This document shows positions 23,144-32,349 of a DNA stretch of 44,861 bases, piece after piece. This stretch comes from Pseudomonadota bacterium (GTDB taxonomy: Bacteria; Myxococcota_A; UBA796; SXON01). Below the pieces are notes generated by a model. That model was not told the DNA's origin, made no database searches, and saw only the letters and a list, made by a program, of their open reading frames with translations. Where the stretch lies: the NCBI GenBank assembly GCA_030685065.1, contig JAUXQH010000107.1:1-44861 (forward strand), given 5' to 3'. Both the position numbers and the translations under genes were made by a program. The stretch's first letter is position 1; each line of letters starts with the position of its first letter.

Positions 23144-25186
23144 CTACAAACCCGCCGCCACCCGCGCCCCCTGCGCAATCGCCCGCTTCGCATCCAACTC
23201 CCCCGCCTCCTCGGCCCCCCCGATGACATGCACCGTCCGCCCCGCCGCGCGCAACGGCGCCGCGAGCGCGTCGTTGGAGACCTGGCCCGCGCAGATGACC
23301 ACGTGGTCGACCTCGAGCACCGAGCGCTCGCCGTTGACGGTGATGTGGAGGCCGGCATCGTCCACGCGGTCGTAGGTGACGCCGCCGATCATCTCGACGC
23401 CGCGCTGCTTGAGGGAGGCGCGGTGGATCCAGCCGGTGGTCTTGCCGAGCTTCTCGCCGTGCTTGCGAGGGGAGCGTTGCAAGAGGTAGATCTGGCGGCC
23501 GCCGTTGGGGACCGCCGCGGGCGCGAGGCCGCCACGCCCGGTGGAGGCGCGCCCCCAGCCGGCGTAGTCGACGCCCCACTCCGCGAGGAAGGCGGCGACG
23601 TCGGGGTGCGCCTCGCCGCGCTGCGCGGGCTCGGTGAGGAACTCGGCCACGTCGAAGCCGATGCCACCCGCGCCGATGATCGCGACGCGCGCGCCGACGG
23701 ACGCGCCGCGTGAGAGGACGTCGACATAGGAGAGGACCTTGGGATGGTCGCTGCCTGGAAATGACACACGGCGCGGGTTGACGCCGGTCGCGAGCACGAC
23801 GGCGTCGTAGCCGGAGAGGTCCGCCGCGCCGACACGCGCGCCGAGGCGCTGCTCCACGCCGGTCTGGGCGAGGCGGCCGGTGAAGTAGCGGAGGGTCTCG
23901 CTGAACTCCTCCTTGCCCGGGATCTTGCGCGCCATGTTGAATTGGCCGCCGATGGCGGTGTCGGCCTCGAACAGGGTGACGGCGTGGCCGCGTTCGGCGG
24001 CGACAGTGGCGCAGGAGAGGCCGGCGGGACCCGCGCCGACCACCGCCACCTTGAGCCTGCGGGGAGGCGCGGTGTAGACGAGTTCGGTCTCGAAGCAGGC
24101 CTGGGGATTGACGAGGCAGCTCGCCCGCTTGTTCTGGAACACGTGGTCGAGGCACGCCTGGTTGCAGGCGATGCAGGTGTTGATGTCCGCGCTGCGTCCC
24201 GCGCGCGCCTTGTTGACGAAGTCGGGGTCTGCCAGGAGCGGCCGCGCCATGCTCACCATGTCGGCGGCGCCGCCCGCGAGCACCTCTTCGGCCACCTCGG
24301 GGGTGTTGATGCGGTTGCTGGTCACCAGCGGGATGGTGATCTTGCCGGACTCCTTGAGGCGGCGCGTCACCCAGGTGAACGCGGCGCGGGGCACGAGCGT
24401 GGCGATGGTGGGGACGCGCGCCTCGTGCCAGCCGATGCCCGTGTTGAGCATGGTGGCGCCCGCGGCCTGGATGGCCTGGGCGAGCTGCACCACCTCGTCC
24501 CAGGTGCTGCCGGTGGGGACCAGATCGAGCATGGAGAGGCGGTAGATGACGATGAAGTCCTTGCCCACGGCCTCGCGGATGCGCCGCACGATCTCGACGG
24601 GGAACCGGATGCGGTTCTCGTAGGCGCCGCCCCACTCGTCGGTGCGCTTGTTCGTGTGGTTCACGATGAACTCGTTGATGAGGTAGCCCTCGCTCCCCAT
24701 GACCTCGACGCCGTCGTAGCCGGCCTCGCGCGCGAGCACGGCGCACCGGACGAAGTCGTCGATGGTGCCGGAGACGCCGCGCCCGGTGAGCCCCCAAGGG
24801 GAGAACGGGGTGATGGGCGACTTGACGCGGGTGGGAGCCACCGAGAACGGATGGTAGGCGTAGCGGCCGGCGTGCAGGATCTGCAAGGCGATGCGGCCGC
24901 CCTCGGCGTGCACCGCGTCGGTCACGTTCTTGTGGCGCGCGGCCTCGCGCGAGGTGGAGAGCGTGGCCGCGAAGGGCTTGAGCTGGCCGGCGCGGTTGGG
25001 AGAGACGCCGCCGGTGACGATGAGCCCCACGCCGCCGCGCGCGCGTGCCGCGAAGTAGGCGGCGAGCTTGGGGAACTTGCCGCGCTCCTCCTCGAGGCCC
25101 ACGTGCATGGAGCCCATGAGCACGCGGTTGGGCAGCGTGGTGAAGCCGAGATCGAGCGGGGCCAGGAGGTGGGGGTAGGTCGCCAT
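23144..25186 (-). CDS. fadH: 2,4-dienoyl-CoA reductase (NADPH), FadH type
   Basis: The enzyme has 680 residues, close to the usual 670. It reduces 2,4-dienoyl-CoA during beta-oxidation of unsaturated fatty acids. The N-terminal half is an Old Yellow Enzyme-like FMN barrel (LDLGFTTLPNRVLMGSMH, ALQILHAGRY, GYDGVEVMGSEGY). The 4Fe-4S motif CIACNQACLD plus a later ASCLVNP cysteine lie in the middle. The C-terminal half has two Rossmann folds (VAVVGAGPAGL and VAIIGAGGIG) for FAD and NADPH. The start at ATG 25184-25186 (MATYPHLLAP) matches the family; the longer reading is spurious. No operon partner is obvious, but it is divergent from the sigma factor gene at 25346. Confidence 0.92.
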   Translation of the reverse strand: MATYPHLLAPLDLGFTTLPNRVLMGSMHVGLEEERGKFPKLAAYFAARARGGVGLIVTGGVSPNRAGQLKPFAATLSTSREAARHKNVTDAVHAEGGRIALQILHAGRYAYHPFSVAPTRVKSPITPFSPWGLTGRGVSGTIDDFVRCAVLAREAGYDGVEVMGSEGYLINEFIVNHTNKRTDEWGGAYENRIRFPVEIVRRIREAVGKDFIVIYRLSMLDLVPTGSTWDEVVQLAQAIQAAGATMLNTGIGWHEARVPTIATLVPRAAFTWVTRRLKESGKITIPLVTSNRINTPEVAEEVLAGGAADMVSMARPLLADPDFVNKARAGRSADINTCIACNQACLDHVFQNKRASCLVNPQACFETELVYTAPPRRLKVAVVGAGPAGLSCATVAAERGHAVTLFEADTAIGGQFNMARKIPGKEEFSETLRYFTGRLAQTGVEQRLGARVGAADLSGYDAVVLATGVNPRRVSFPGSDHPKVLSYVDVLSRGASVGARVAIIGAGGIGFDVAEFLTEPAQRGEAHPDVAAFLAEWGVDYAGWGRASTGRGGLAPAAVPNGGRQIYLLQRSPRKHGEKLGKTTGWIHRASLKQRGVEMIGGVTYDRVDDAGLHITVNGERSVLEVDHVVICAGQVSNDALAAPLRAAGRTVHVIGGAEEAGELDAKRAIAQGARVAAGL

Positions 25187-25345
25187 GGGCGAGAGGCTAT
25201 TCCGCCGGGGCACCCGCGTGCCCGCGTGCGCCCGCTTTGCGTTGCCACGGGCAACCCGGCGAGGGCGCGCGGGCCCGGTGACTTGCCCCCGAGACCGATC
25301 CGATCGGCGCCGTGACGCGTATCCCCCTTGAACCCGCCGGATGGA

Positions 25346-25945
25346 ATGGTATGGTCGGCCCGCGTGACGTTCTCCACTCCTGGCCACTCGGGCTCCCCGA
25401 GGGACGACTCCCCGAGCGACGCGGCCCTCGTGACGGCGCTGGCCAACGGCGACCGCGCGGCGCTGGGGGAGCTGTATGACCGCTACTCCTCCCTGCTGTT
25501 GGCCGTAGGCGTGCAACGCCTGGGCGACCGTCGGGACGCCGAGGAAGTGCTCCACGACGTGTTCGTGGAGGCGTGGCGCAGCGCCGATTCGTATGACGAG
25601 TCCCGCGGCACCGTGCGCGCCTGGCTCGTCACGCGCATGCACTCGCGCGCGCTCGATCGCCGGCGTGCCCCCGCGTGGTCGCGCCGCGCCCCCTACGATG
25701 AGGCCCGCGCGGAGCGGATCAGCATCGATGACGATCCTTCGCTCGTGATCGATCGGGGCCGGGTGCAGGCCGCGCTCGACGCGCTGCCGGACGAGCAGCG
25801 CCAGGTGGTCGAGCTCTCGTATTACTCGGGGCTCTCTTCGTCCGAGATTGCCGAACGGGCCGCCGTTCCGGTGGGTACGGTGAAGTCTCGCACGGCCGCG
25901 GCGCTCGGAAAGCTCCGGTCCGGGCTGCTCGGAGGCCGCCGTTGA
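25346..25945 (+). CDS. ECF RNA polymerase sigma factor
   Basis: The protein has about 199 residues. Region 2 is seen in AALGELYDRYSSLLLAVGVQ, and region 4 in LDALPDEQRQVVELSYYSGL with SSSEIAERAAVPVGTVKSRT, the DNA-binding helix-turn-helix. No other domain. The neighbour is a ChrR-like anti-sigma factor whose TTG start overlaps the stop here, so the pair resembles ECF sigma/ChrR modules that respond to singlet oxygen or other stress. Starts at TTG 25328, ATG 25346 and GTG 25364 are all possible; ATG 25346 is chosen. Confidence 0.9.
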   Translation: MVWSARVTFSTPGHSGSPRDDSPSDAALVTALANGDRAALGELYDRYSSLLLAVGVQRLGDRRDAEEVLHDVFVEAWRSADSYDESRGTVRAWLVTRMHSRALDRRRAPAWSRRAPYDEARAERISIDDDPSLVIDRGRVQAALDALPDEQRQVVELSYYSGLSSSEIAERAAVPVGTVKSRTAAALGKLRSGLLGGRR

Positions 25946-26568
25946 CGCCCAGCGCCGCCCACACCCACGTGATCGAGCTCCTGCCCGACTGGATGAACGC
26001 CGCGCTCGACGAGCGGGAGGCGCGGGAGGTGTCCGCGCACCTCGACGCGTGCCCGGACTGCAACACCGTGTTCGCCAGCTACCAGGAGATCCTGGGTGCC
26101 CTCGCGCTCACGCTCGCCCCGGTGCACCCCGATCCGTCGGTGCGCGCGCGGCTGGTCCAGACCATCGCCGGCGGTCGGCTGCACCGCTTCGCCGGGCAGG
26201 TGTCCGCGCTGTTCGCCATCGATGACGGGCGCGCCCGCGCCGCGCTCGACCAGATCGACCAGGCCGAGGGGTGGGAGCCCGCGCCGCTGCCGGGCGTCTG
26301 GCAACGGATCGTGGAGGGTGCGCCCCCGGGGCACATGATGGGCTTCATCCGCATCCCCACGGGCGTGTCCGTGCCCTGGCACGAGCACCTGGGCGAGGAG
26401 CGCACGCTGGTCCTCCAGGGGCGCCTCGTGGACGATGGCGGGCGCATCTACCGCCCGGGGGACGAGATGCCCGCGGCCCTCGGCTCCCGGCACACGTTCG
26501 TGGCGGACGGCCCGGTCGACCTGGTGTGCGGCCTGTTCCTGCAGGGCGGGTACACGCTCCTCGACTGA
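25942..26568 (+). CDS. ChrR-like anti-sigma factor with cupin domain
   Basis: The protein has 208 residues. The N-terminal zinc-binding anti-sigma motif HLDACPDC (His33, Cys37, Cys40) should hold the adjacent ECF sigma factor. The C-terminal cupin fold (PWHEHLGEERTLVLQG, His147, His149, Glu153, His184) could bind a second metal and sense the signal, as in ChrR. The TTG start overlaps the sigma stop (TTGA at 25942-25945). The SDR gene follows 66 bp later on the same strand. Confidence 0.88.
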   Translation: MTPSAAHTHVIELLPDWMNAALDEREAREVSAHLDACPDCNTVFASYQEILGALALTLAPVHPDPSVRARLVQTIAGGRLHRFAGQVSALFAIDDGRARAALDQIDQAEGWEPAPLPGVWQRIVEGAPPGHMMGFIRIPTGVSVPWHEHLGEERTLVLQGRLVDDGGRIYRPGDEMPAALGSRHTFVADGPVDLVCGLFLQGGYTLLD

Positions 26569-26634
26569 CAGCGCCGGATGTCCTCGCCGATCCCCGGCGG
26601 CCCGCTTAGCGAGTGCGTCCCCTCGGATACGCGC

Positions 26635-27561
26635 ATGGCCTGGACCCTCGACAACCTCCCCGATCTCTCCGACCGCACGCTCGTGATCACGGGCGCGAAC
26701 AGCGGGCTCGGCTGGGAAACCACGCGGATGCTCGCCGTTCGCGGCGCGCGCGTGGTGATGGCCTGCCGCAACCAGGAGAAGGCCAGAGAAGCGATGGGGC
26801 GGATCCAGGCGTTGCTGCCGACCGCTCGTCTTGAGCTCGCGACGCTCGATCTCGGCAGCCTGCGCTCCATCCGGGCGTGCGCGAAGGATCTGAAGGCGCG
26901 CTTCCCGGCGATCGACGTGCTGGTCAACAACGCCGGGATCATGGCCATCCCGCGCGCGCTGACGGAGGATGGCTTCGAGGTGCAGATCGGCACCAACCAC
27001 CTCGGTCACTTCGCGCTGACCGGCCTGCTCTTCGACGCGCTCCAGCGCGGCAGGGCCCCCCGCGTGGTCAACGTGTCGAGCCTCGTGCACACCATGGGCA
27101 CCCTGCGGTTCGACGACCTGATGGGCGAGCGCAGCTACCAGAAGTGGATGGCGTACGCGCAGAGCAAGCTCGCCAACCTGTTGTTCACCTACGAGTTGCA
27201 GCGGCGGCTCGAGGCGCGCGGCGTCGGGATGGTGTCGGCCGCCGCCCACCCCGGCTACTCCAGCACAAACCTGGCGGCCGTGGGCCCGCAGCAGGAAAAG
27301 TCCGCGTTCGGCGCGGCGTTCATGAGCATGGGTGACACGATGTTCGCCCAATCCGCCGAGCGCGGCGCGCTCCCGAGCCTGTACGCGGCGGCGGCGCCCG
27401 ACGTAGCCAGCGGGGACTATTACGGCCCCGACGGATTGTTCGAGGTGTGGGGGCGCGGCCCCAAGAAGGTGTCGGGCAACGCCGCGTCACGCGACCCCGT
27501 CACGGGGGCGAAGCTGTGGGAGGTCTCCGAGGCGCTGACATCCGTGAGTTGGTTGTCGTAG
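26635..27561 (+). CDS. Short-chain dehydrogenase/reductase (SDR)
   Basis: The protein has 308 residues from the ATG at 26635. It has the classical SDR features: TGANSGLG (19-26) for NAD(P), LVNNAGIM (97-104), the catalytic Ser near 148, and Tyr174-x3-Lys178. Closest in style to the retinol dehydrogenase/protochlorophyllide oxidoreductase-like SDR group; the substrate is unknown. It follows the sigma/anti-sigma pair in the same direction and may belong to that regulon, as SDR genes do in some ChrR-type operons. Confidence 0.88.
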   Translation: MAWTLDNLPDLSDRTLVITGANSGLGWETTRMLAVRGARVVMACRNQEKAREAMGRIQALLPTARLELATLDLGSLRSIRACAKDLKARFPAIDVLVNNAGIMAIPRALTEDGFEVQIGTNHLGHFALTGLLFDALQRGRAPRVVNVSSLVHTMGTLRFDDLMGERSYQKWMAYAQSKLANLLFTYELQRRLEARGVGMVSAAAHPGYSSTNLAAVGPQQEKSAFGAAFMSMGDTMFAQSAERGALPSLYAAAAPDVASGDYYGPDGLFEVWGRGPKKVSGNAASRDPVTGAKLWEVSEALTSVSWLS

Positions 27562-27587
27562 CGGGACCGTAGCGCGGCGACCCCCAG

Positions 27588-28532
27588 CTACCCCAAGAGG
27601 ACCTTGACCTGCCCCGGCTGCCCGGCGAGGGCCAACGCCTCGACGCCGCGGCCCAACGGAAGGCGCGCCGATATGAGCGGCGTGGGGTCGACCAACCCGG
27701 CCGCGAGCAGGCGGAGCGCCGGCTCGAAGGGCCCGCAGCGCGAGCCGACGACGGTGATCTCGTCGATGACCCACCGGTTGGGCTCGATGCGCCCCAAGTC
27801 GTGCACGGTGGTCTTGAGGACGAGCGTGCCGCCGGGCCGGACGAGCGAGGTGGCGAGGGCCAGCCCGTCGGGGTTGCCGGTGCAATCCACGACGACATCG
27901 GCGCCCGCGAGGGTGGCCGCCTGGGAGAGCGGCACGGCGCGGATGGCGGGGGGCAGGAGCGCGAGCGTCACGGGGTTGCGCCCGACGGCCGCGACCTCGG
28001 CTCCCGAGAGCGCCAGGACGCGCGCGCAGAGCTGACCGAGGCGGCCGGTGCCGAGCACGACCACGCGATGCGACGGGCGGACGTGGAGCTGCTCGAGGAT
28101 CTGGCAGGCGGCGGCCAGCGGCTCGACGAACACGGCGGCCTCGTCGGGAACACCGTCGGGGACGAGGTGGAGGTTGGCCGTCGGGAGGGAGAGGTGCTCA
28201 GCGAACGCGCCGTCCCGCCCGAGGATGCCGAGGACGGTGCGCTGGGGGCAGTGGGTGGGGCGCCCCGCGAGGCAGGTCGGGCAGGCGCCGCACGGGCAGT
28301 TGATGTCCCCGACCACCCGCTTTCCCACCCACGCGGCGTCGGGAGCGGCCTCGACCTCGCCCACCCACTCGTGCCCGAGCGTGCCGTGAAACCCCATGTA
28401 GCCCTTCACCAGCTCCAGGTCGGTGGCGCACACCCCCGCGAGCCGCACGCGCACGCGGGCCTCGCCCGGGCGGATGGACAGGGGCTTGTCGATCATGGCC
28501 GGGCCTGTCGGGCCGAGGTGGAGCGCGCGCAT
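27588..28532 (-). CDS. Zinc-dependent alcohol dehydrogenase (MDR)
   Basis: The protein has 314 residues. Catalytic-zinc ligands appear in CATDLEL (Cys35) and GHEWVGEV (His54, Glu55). The structural-zinc set is Cys81-x2-Cys84-x2-Cys87-x7-Cys95. The coenzyme fold has VVVLGTGRLGQL. At 314 residues it is shorter than typical members (about 340-350). The ATG at 28530-28532 gives MRALHLGPTG, a normal start. It converges with the SDR and is divergent from the lectin gene with only 28 bp between starts. Confidence 0.88.
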   Translation of the reverse strand: MRALHLGPTGPAMIDKPLSIRPGEARVRVRLAGVCATDLELVKGYMGFHGTLGHEWVGEVEAAPDAAWVGKRVVGDINCPCGACPTCLAGRPTHCPQRTVLGILGRDGAFAEHLSLPTANLHLVPDGVPDEAAVFVEPLAAACQILEQLHVRPSHRVVVLGTGRLGQLCARVLALSGAEVAAVGRNPVTLALLPPAIRAVPLSQAATLAGADVVVDCTGNPDGLALATSLVRPGGTLVLKTTVHDLGRIEPNRWVIDEITVVGSRCGPFEPALRLLAAGLVDPTPLISARLPLGRGVEALALAGQPGQVKVLLG

Positions 28533-28560
28533 GGGGCGGGGTATCCCGGCATCAGCTACG

Positions 28561-31401
28561 ATGGCGGCGATGCGTCGTCTCGCCTGTCTCGCCCCGCTCC
28601 TCTTCAGCGTCGTCAGCGGCCTGGCCTCGTGCACGGTCGCCAGCGTCGACACGGTCGTATCGGGTGAAGGGATCGCGTCCCCCAAGTCGCTCGACGTGGA
28701 CAGCGTTCCCGACGGGTGCGCCGCGGAGGAGGACGGCGACCACACCTTCCTGTTCTGCACGCCCCGCGTGACCTGGGCGGACGCGCAGGCCGCGTGCGCC
28801 TCGGCCGGCTACCACCTCGCGGACGTGGAGAGCGCGTCGGAGGGCGCGTGGATCTGGGCGGGGGCAGAGCCGCTCGACCCGAGCTCGGGGTGGTGGCACG
28901 GAGGGAACGACCGGGCGACCGAGGGCGCGTGGGCGTGGGACGGCGGCGCCACCTCCACGTACACGGATTGGCGCGCGGCCGAGCCGAACGATTTTGGTGG
29001 CAACGAGGACTGTGCGCTGTTCGCGGATGACGGCTCCGCGGCATGGAACGACAAGGCCTGCACCACGACGCTCCCCTACGTTTGCGAGGCCGGGTGTGTC
29101 TGGTCGAGCTGGTACGACGACGCCGATGGGGACGGATTCGGGGACGCGGCGACGCTGGCCCGGTCGTGTGACGCCCCGGGGGGAGCAGTGGCGGACGCGA
29201 CGGATTGCGACGACGCGGATCCGGGGGTGGCGCCCGACGGGGCGGAGGTGTGTGGGGGGAGCGACGAGGATTGTGACGGCCTCGAGGGCGACGCCGACCC
29301 GAGCGTTCGCGCGGCGTCCTTCACGAGTTGGTACGCGGACGCGGACGGAGACGGCGCGGGGGCCGGGGCGGCGACAGCGTCGTGCACGGCGCCCACCGGA
29401 TTCGTGTCGAATTCGGCCGACTGTGACGACGAGGACGCCAGCATCGTGCCCGGCGCCCCGGACCGCCCGGCGGACGGCGTCGATCAGGACTGTGACGGCG
29501 CGGACGGCTGCACCTGGTACGCAGATGGGGACGGGGACGGCCACGGAGACGCGGCGGCGCCCTACGAGGACTGTGGCGCCCCTTCGGGGTACGCGGTCAC
29601 CGGAGATGACTGTGACGACGGGGACGCCACGACGTATCCGGGCGCGCCCGAGACCTGGTACGACGGCATGGACGGGGACTGCGCGGGCGGCTCGGATGAC
29701 GACGCCGATGCCGACGGGGCGGACGCCGCGGATCACGGCGGCACGGACTGTGACGATGGCGATGCGACGACCTTCCCCGGGGCGCCGGAGCGGTGCGACG
29801 CTGCCGACAACGACTGTGACGGCGCGGTGGACGAGGCCGCCGGCGCCGCCGAAGTGTGTCCCGCGGCGGTAGAGAGCTACGACGCCCACACCTACCTGTT
29901 CGTGACGACACGCACGGACTGGGTGACAGCCCAGGCGGCCTGCGCGGCCCTCGGCTATCACCTGGTCGACGTGCGCGATGCCGCCGAGGACGCCTGGATC
30001 TGGGCGCAGGCAGAGGCCGCCGATCCGGCGACCGGGTGGTGGATGGGGCTCAACGATCGGGGCACGGAGGCCGAATACGCGTGGGACGGCGGGAGCCTGT
30101 CGACCCGCACCAACTGGCGCTCGGGCGAGCCCAACGATTACGCCGGCGCCGAGGACTGTGGCGCCTGGGCCGGTGACGGCGGCGGCGGCTGGAACGACAA
30201 GAATTGTGACACCCAGCGCCTCGCCTACGTGTGTGAGGCCGGCTGCGAGCTGGCCTCCTGGTACACGGACGCCGACGGCGACGCGCACGGGGACATCACG
30301 TCATCCGTCGAGGCGTGCGCCGCGCCGGTCGGCACGGTGGCGAGCGCGGACGACTGCGACGACAGCGCCGCGGACGTGTTTCCCGGGTCGATCGAGCGGT
30401 GTGACGCCGCGAACCGGGACGAGGACTGTGACGGCGTTTCCGACGATGCGGACGACTCGGTGGATCCGGGCAGCCACGGCGCCTGGTACGCCGACGAGGA
30501 CGGGGACGGGTTCGGCGATGGGTCGGTGGTCGTGGCGGCGTGTGACGGCGGAGCGGGCGCGAGCGCGGACGCGACGGACTGCGACGACAGCGACGAGAAC
30601 GTATTTCCGGGCGCGCCCGAAGCGGCGAACGGTCGCGACGACGATTGTGATGGCGAGATCGAGTTCTACGATCCCGATCTCGACGGCCTCGCCAGCGAAG
30701 TGGAGGAGCGCATCGGAACCCGCTCCGACAATCCCGACAGCGATGGCGATGGCCTGTTGGACGGGGCCGAGGTGACCGACGGGATCGCCCCCGACTCGGA
30801 CGGGGACGGCAACATCGACCCGCTCGACGCGGACGACGACGGGGATCGGCTCACCACCCGCGCCGAGATCGGCGACTACGACCCGGCGGACCCCGAGGAC
30901 GCGCCCGACGACATCGATCTCGACGGGGTGCCGGACCACCTCGATCTCGACACGGACGACGACGGCGTGCCCGACGGCGTGGACGCCTTCATCGACACCG
31001 ATCACGACGGGATCGACAACGTCGAGGATCCCGACGACGACGGCGACCTGCTCGCCACCGCGCTCGAGAACGCCGTAGAGGTGGAGGGAGCGCCCGCCGG
31101 GGACGCCGACGCCGACGGGATCGCCAACTACCTGGACAGCGACTCGGACGGTGACGGCTGCGCGGACGGCCCGCTCACGGATGGCCTCTCGGACGAGGAC
31201 CGGGACGGGCGGCCGGCCTTCATCGACGCCGACGAGTGCGCGCCGCCTTCTCTCGACACGAGCGTGGACACGGCAGACACCGGGGAGCCTCCGGAAGCGG
31301 AGCCCACATGCGGCTGCGCGGGAGCCCCCACTCCCGCGCGCCTCGGTGCTGTTCTGCTCGGGTTGGCCGCGTTTCTCGGGCTCCGCCGCCGCCGTGGATG
31401 A
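28561..31401 (+). CDS. Surface protein with two C-type lectin domains and a MYXO-CTERM anchor
   Basis: The protein has 946 residues (ATG at 28561 or 28570). The signal ends FSVVSGLASC, a lipobox-like site. CTLD1 spans about 60-179 (AEPNDFGG, AAWNDKAC) and CTLD2 about 442-562 (GEPNDYAG, GGWNDKNC). The EPN and WND motifs are those of Ca2+-dependent, mannose-type binding C-type lectins. Between and after them are MopE-like repeats (WYADADGDGAGAG, DCDDGDATTFPGAPE). Residues about 700-900 are thrombospondin type 3-like Asp repeats. The C-terminus (CGCAGAP, hydrophobic segment, RLRRRR-type tail) is a MYXO-CTERM sorting signal, anchoring it at the outer membrane via a myxosortase. A surface adhesin is likely. 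The longer reading from 28423 is rejected. Confidence 0.87.
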   Translation: MAAMRRLACLAPLLFSVVSGLASCTVASVDTVVSGEGIASPKSLDVDSVPDGCAAEEDGDHTFLFCTPRVTWADAQAACASAGYHLADVESASEGAWIWAGAEPLDPSSGWWHGGNDRATEGAWAWDGGATSTYTDWRAAEPNDFGGNEDCALFADDGSAAWNDKACTTTLPYVCEAGCVWSSWYDDADGDGFGDAATLARSCDAPGGAVADATDCDDADPGVAPDGAEVCGGSDEDCDGLEGDADPSVRAASFTSWYADADGDGAGAGAATASCTAPTGFVSNSADCDDEDASIVPGAPDRPADGVDQDCDGADGCTWYADGDGDGHGDAAAPYEDCGAPSGYAVTGDDCDDGDATTYPGAPETWYDGMDGDCAGGSDDDADADGADAADHGGTDCDDGDATTFPGAPERCDAADNDCDGAVDEAAGAAEVCPAAVESYDAHTYLFVTTRTDWVTAQAACAALGYHLVDVRDAAEDAWIWAQAEAADPATGWWMGLNDRGTEAEYAWDGGSLSTRTNWRSGEPNDYAGAEDCGAWAGDGGGGWNDKNCDTQRLAYVCEAGCELASWYTDADGDAHGDITSSVEACAAPVGTVASADDCDDSAADVFPGSIERCDAANRDEDCDGVSDDADDSVDPGSHGAWYADEDGDGFGDGSVVVAACDGGAGASADATDCDDSDENVFPGAPEAANGRDDDCDGEIEFYDPDLDGLASEVEERIGTRSDNPDSDGDGLLDGAEVTDGIAPDSDGDGNIDPLDADDDGDRLTTRAEIGDYDPADPEDAPDDIDLDGVPDHLDLDTDDDGVPDGVDAFIDTDHDGIDNVEDPDDDGDLLATALENAVEVEGAPAGDADADGIANYLDSDSDGDGCADGPLTDGLSDEDRDGRPAFIDADECAPPSLDTSVDTADTGEPPEAEPTCGCAGAPTPARLGAVLLGLAAFLGLRRRRG

Positions 31402-31407
31402 CGGTCG

Positions 31408-32160
31408 CTACTCCGTGCCCCTCGGGGTCGTCTTGAGCTGCTTGGCCCGGTCGGCCTGCCCCTTCACGATCGGCTGGATGGCGAGGAAGTAGGCCTTCAT
31501 CTCCGGGTCCTGCGTGGACGTGAGGACGGTCTCCACCATCTTCACGGACCGTGTGCCCCCGTCGACCATCTCGACGATGTAGGCCTGGTCGAACACCGGG
31601 CCCTCGAGTGCACGCAGACGCGCCTCGTTGTCCCGATACTCCTGATAGCGGGCGGCCTCGGCGGTCTCCAGCGAGATATTCTCGTCCTTGGCCAGCTTCA
31701 TGAGCTTGTCGTCCGCTTCTTTGTATTCGCGGGCGGCCTGGTCCGCGTAGGCGAGGATCCCCGCGTCCTTGGACTTGGCCTTGGCCAGCCGGGCCAGCTC
31801 CACCTGGTACTGGTGCAGCTGGTGCACATCCTGGAGCGCCTGGGCGTTCGCCTGGTTCACGTCGGCGGTGGCCTCCTGGCCGATGCCCGTCGTCGGCCTC
31901 TGAGCCGTACCAGGAGCAGTACCGGGAACCGTCCCCGGGACGGTTCCGCGCTCGGTCGGGGCGCTGCCATTCGTCCCCGGCGCCCTGTCTCCTGCCGCGC
32001 CATCCGCGGCCCGGTCCCCCACGGCGCCGTCCGTGCCCCGGGCGCCGCCGGGCTGGACGGGGACGACTCCGGGCTGATCCACGGGTGGCTCGCCCGCGGG
32101 CTGACACGCTGCGGCAAGCACCAGGGCCAGTACCCACGTCTTGGACATTCCTATCGACAT
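31408..32160 (-). CDS. DUF4142 family lipoprotein
   Basis: The protein has 250 residues. The signal VLALVLAAAC gives lipidated Cys19. A low-complexity linker follows with repeated Pro-Gly-Thr units (GTVPGTVPGTAPGTA, residues 71-85). The C-terminal 140 residues are the helical DUF4142 domain (LARLAKAKSKDAGILAYADQ and LKTTPRGTE at the end), a four-helix bundle of unknown role found in many envelopes. A GGAGG ribosome site sits 6 nt before the ATG at 32158-32160. It converges with the lectin gene with 6 bp between stops. Confidence 0.85.
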   Translation of the reverse strand: MSIGMSKTWVLALVLAAACQPAGEPPVDQPGVVPVQPGGARGTDGAVGDRAADGAAGDRAPGTNGSAPTERGTVPGTVPGTAPGTAQRPTTGIGQEATADVNQANAQALQDVHQLHQYQVELARLAKAKSKDAGILAYADQAAREYKEADDKLMKLAKDENISLETAEAARYQEYRDNEARLRALEGPVFDQAYIVEMVDGGTRSVKMVETVLTSTQDPEMKAYFLAIQPIVKGQADRAKQLKTTPRGTE

Positions 32161-32349
32161 CGCAACCTCCTCCTTGCCGCTCCGAATGCGACCGGCGGCA
32201 CAGTGGATGCGGTATGCACCGCTCGGCGGGGCTCCGCTGGCGGCCCCCTTCCGTGTGGGGGCCGTCACACGGGGAGGAGAGATCTCCGCGCTCGTGCTTG
32301 ACCGCCGCGCGCAGCATTGCCACGCGGCCGGGCGCGCGTCTCCGCGCCC

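Noticed and set aside
22836..24797. Long minus-strand frame overlapping the dienoyl-CoA reductase
   Set aside because: Arg/His-rich out-of-frame reading of the fadH gene; the in-frame protein has full family motifs.
28423..28560. N-terminal extension of the lectin protein
   Set aside because: It runs through the divergent dehydrogenase gene; the signal peptide starts at 28561 or 28570.
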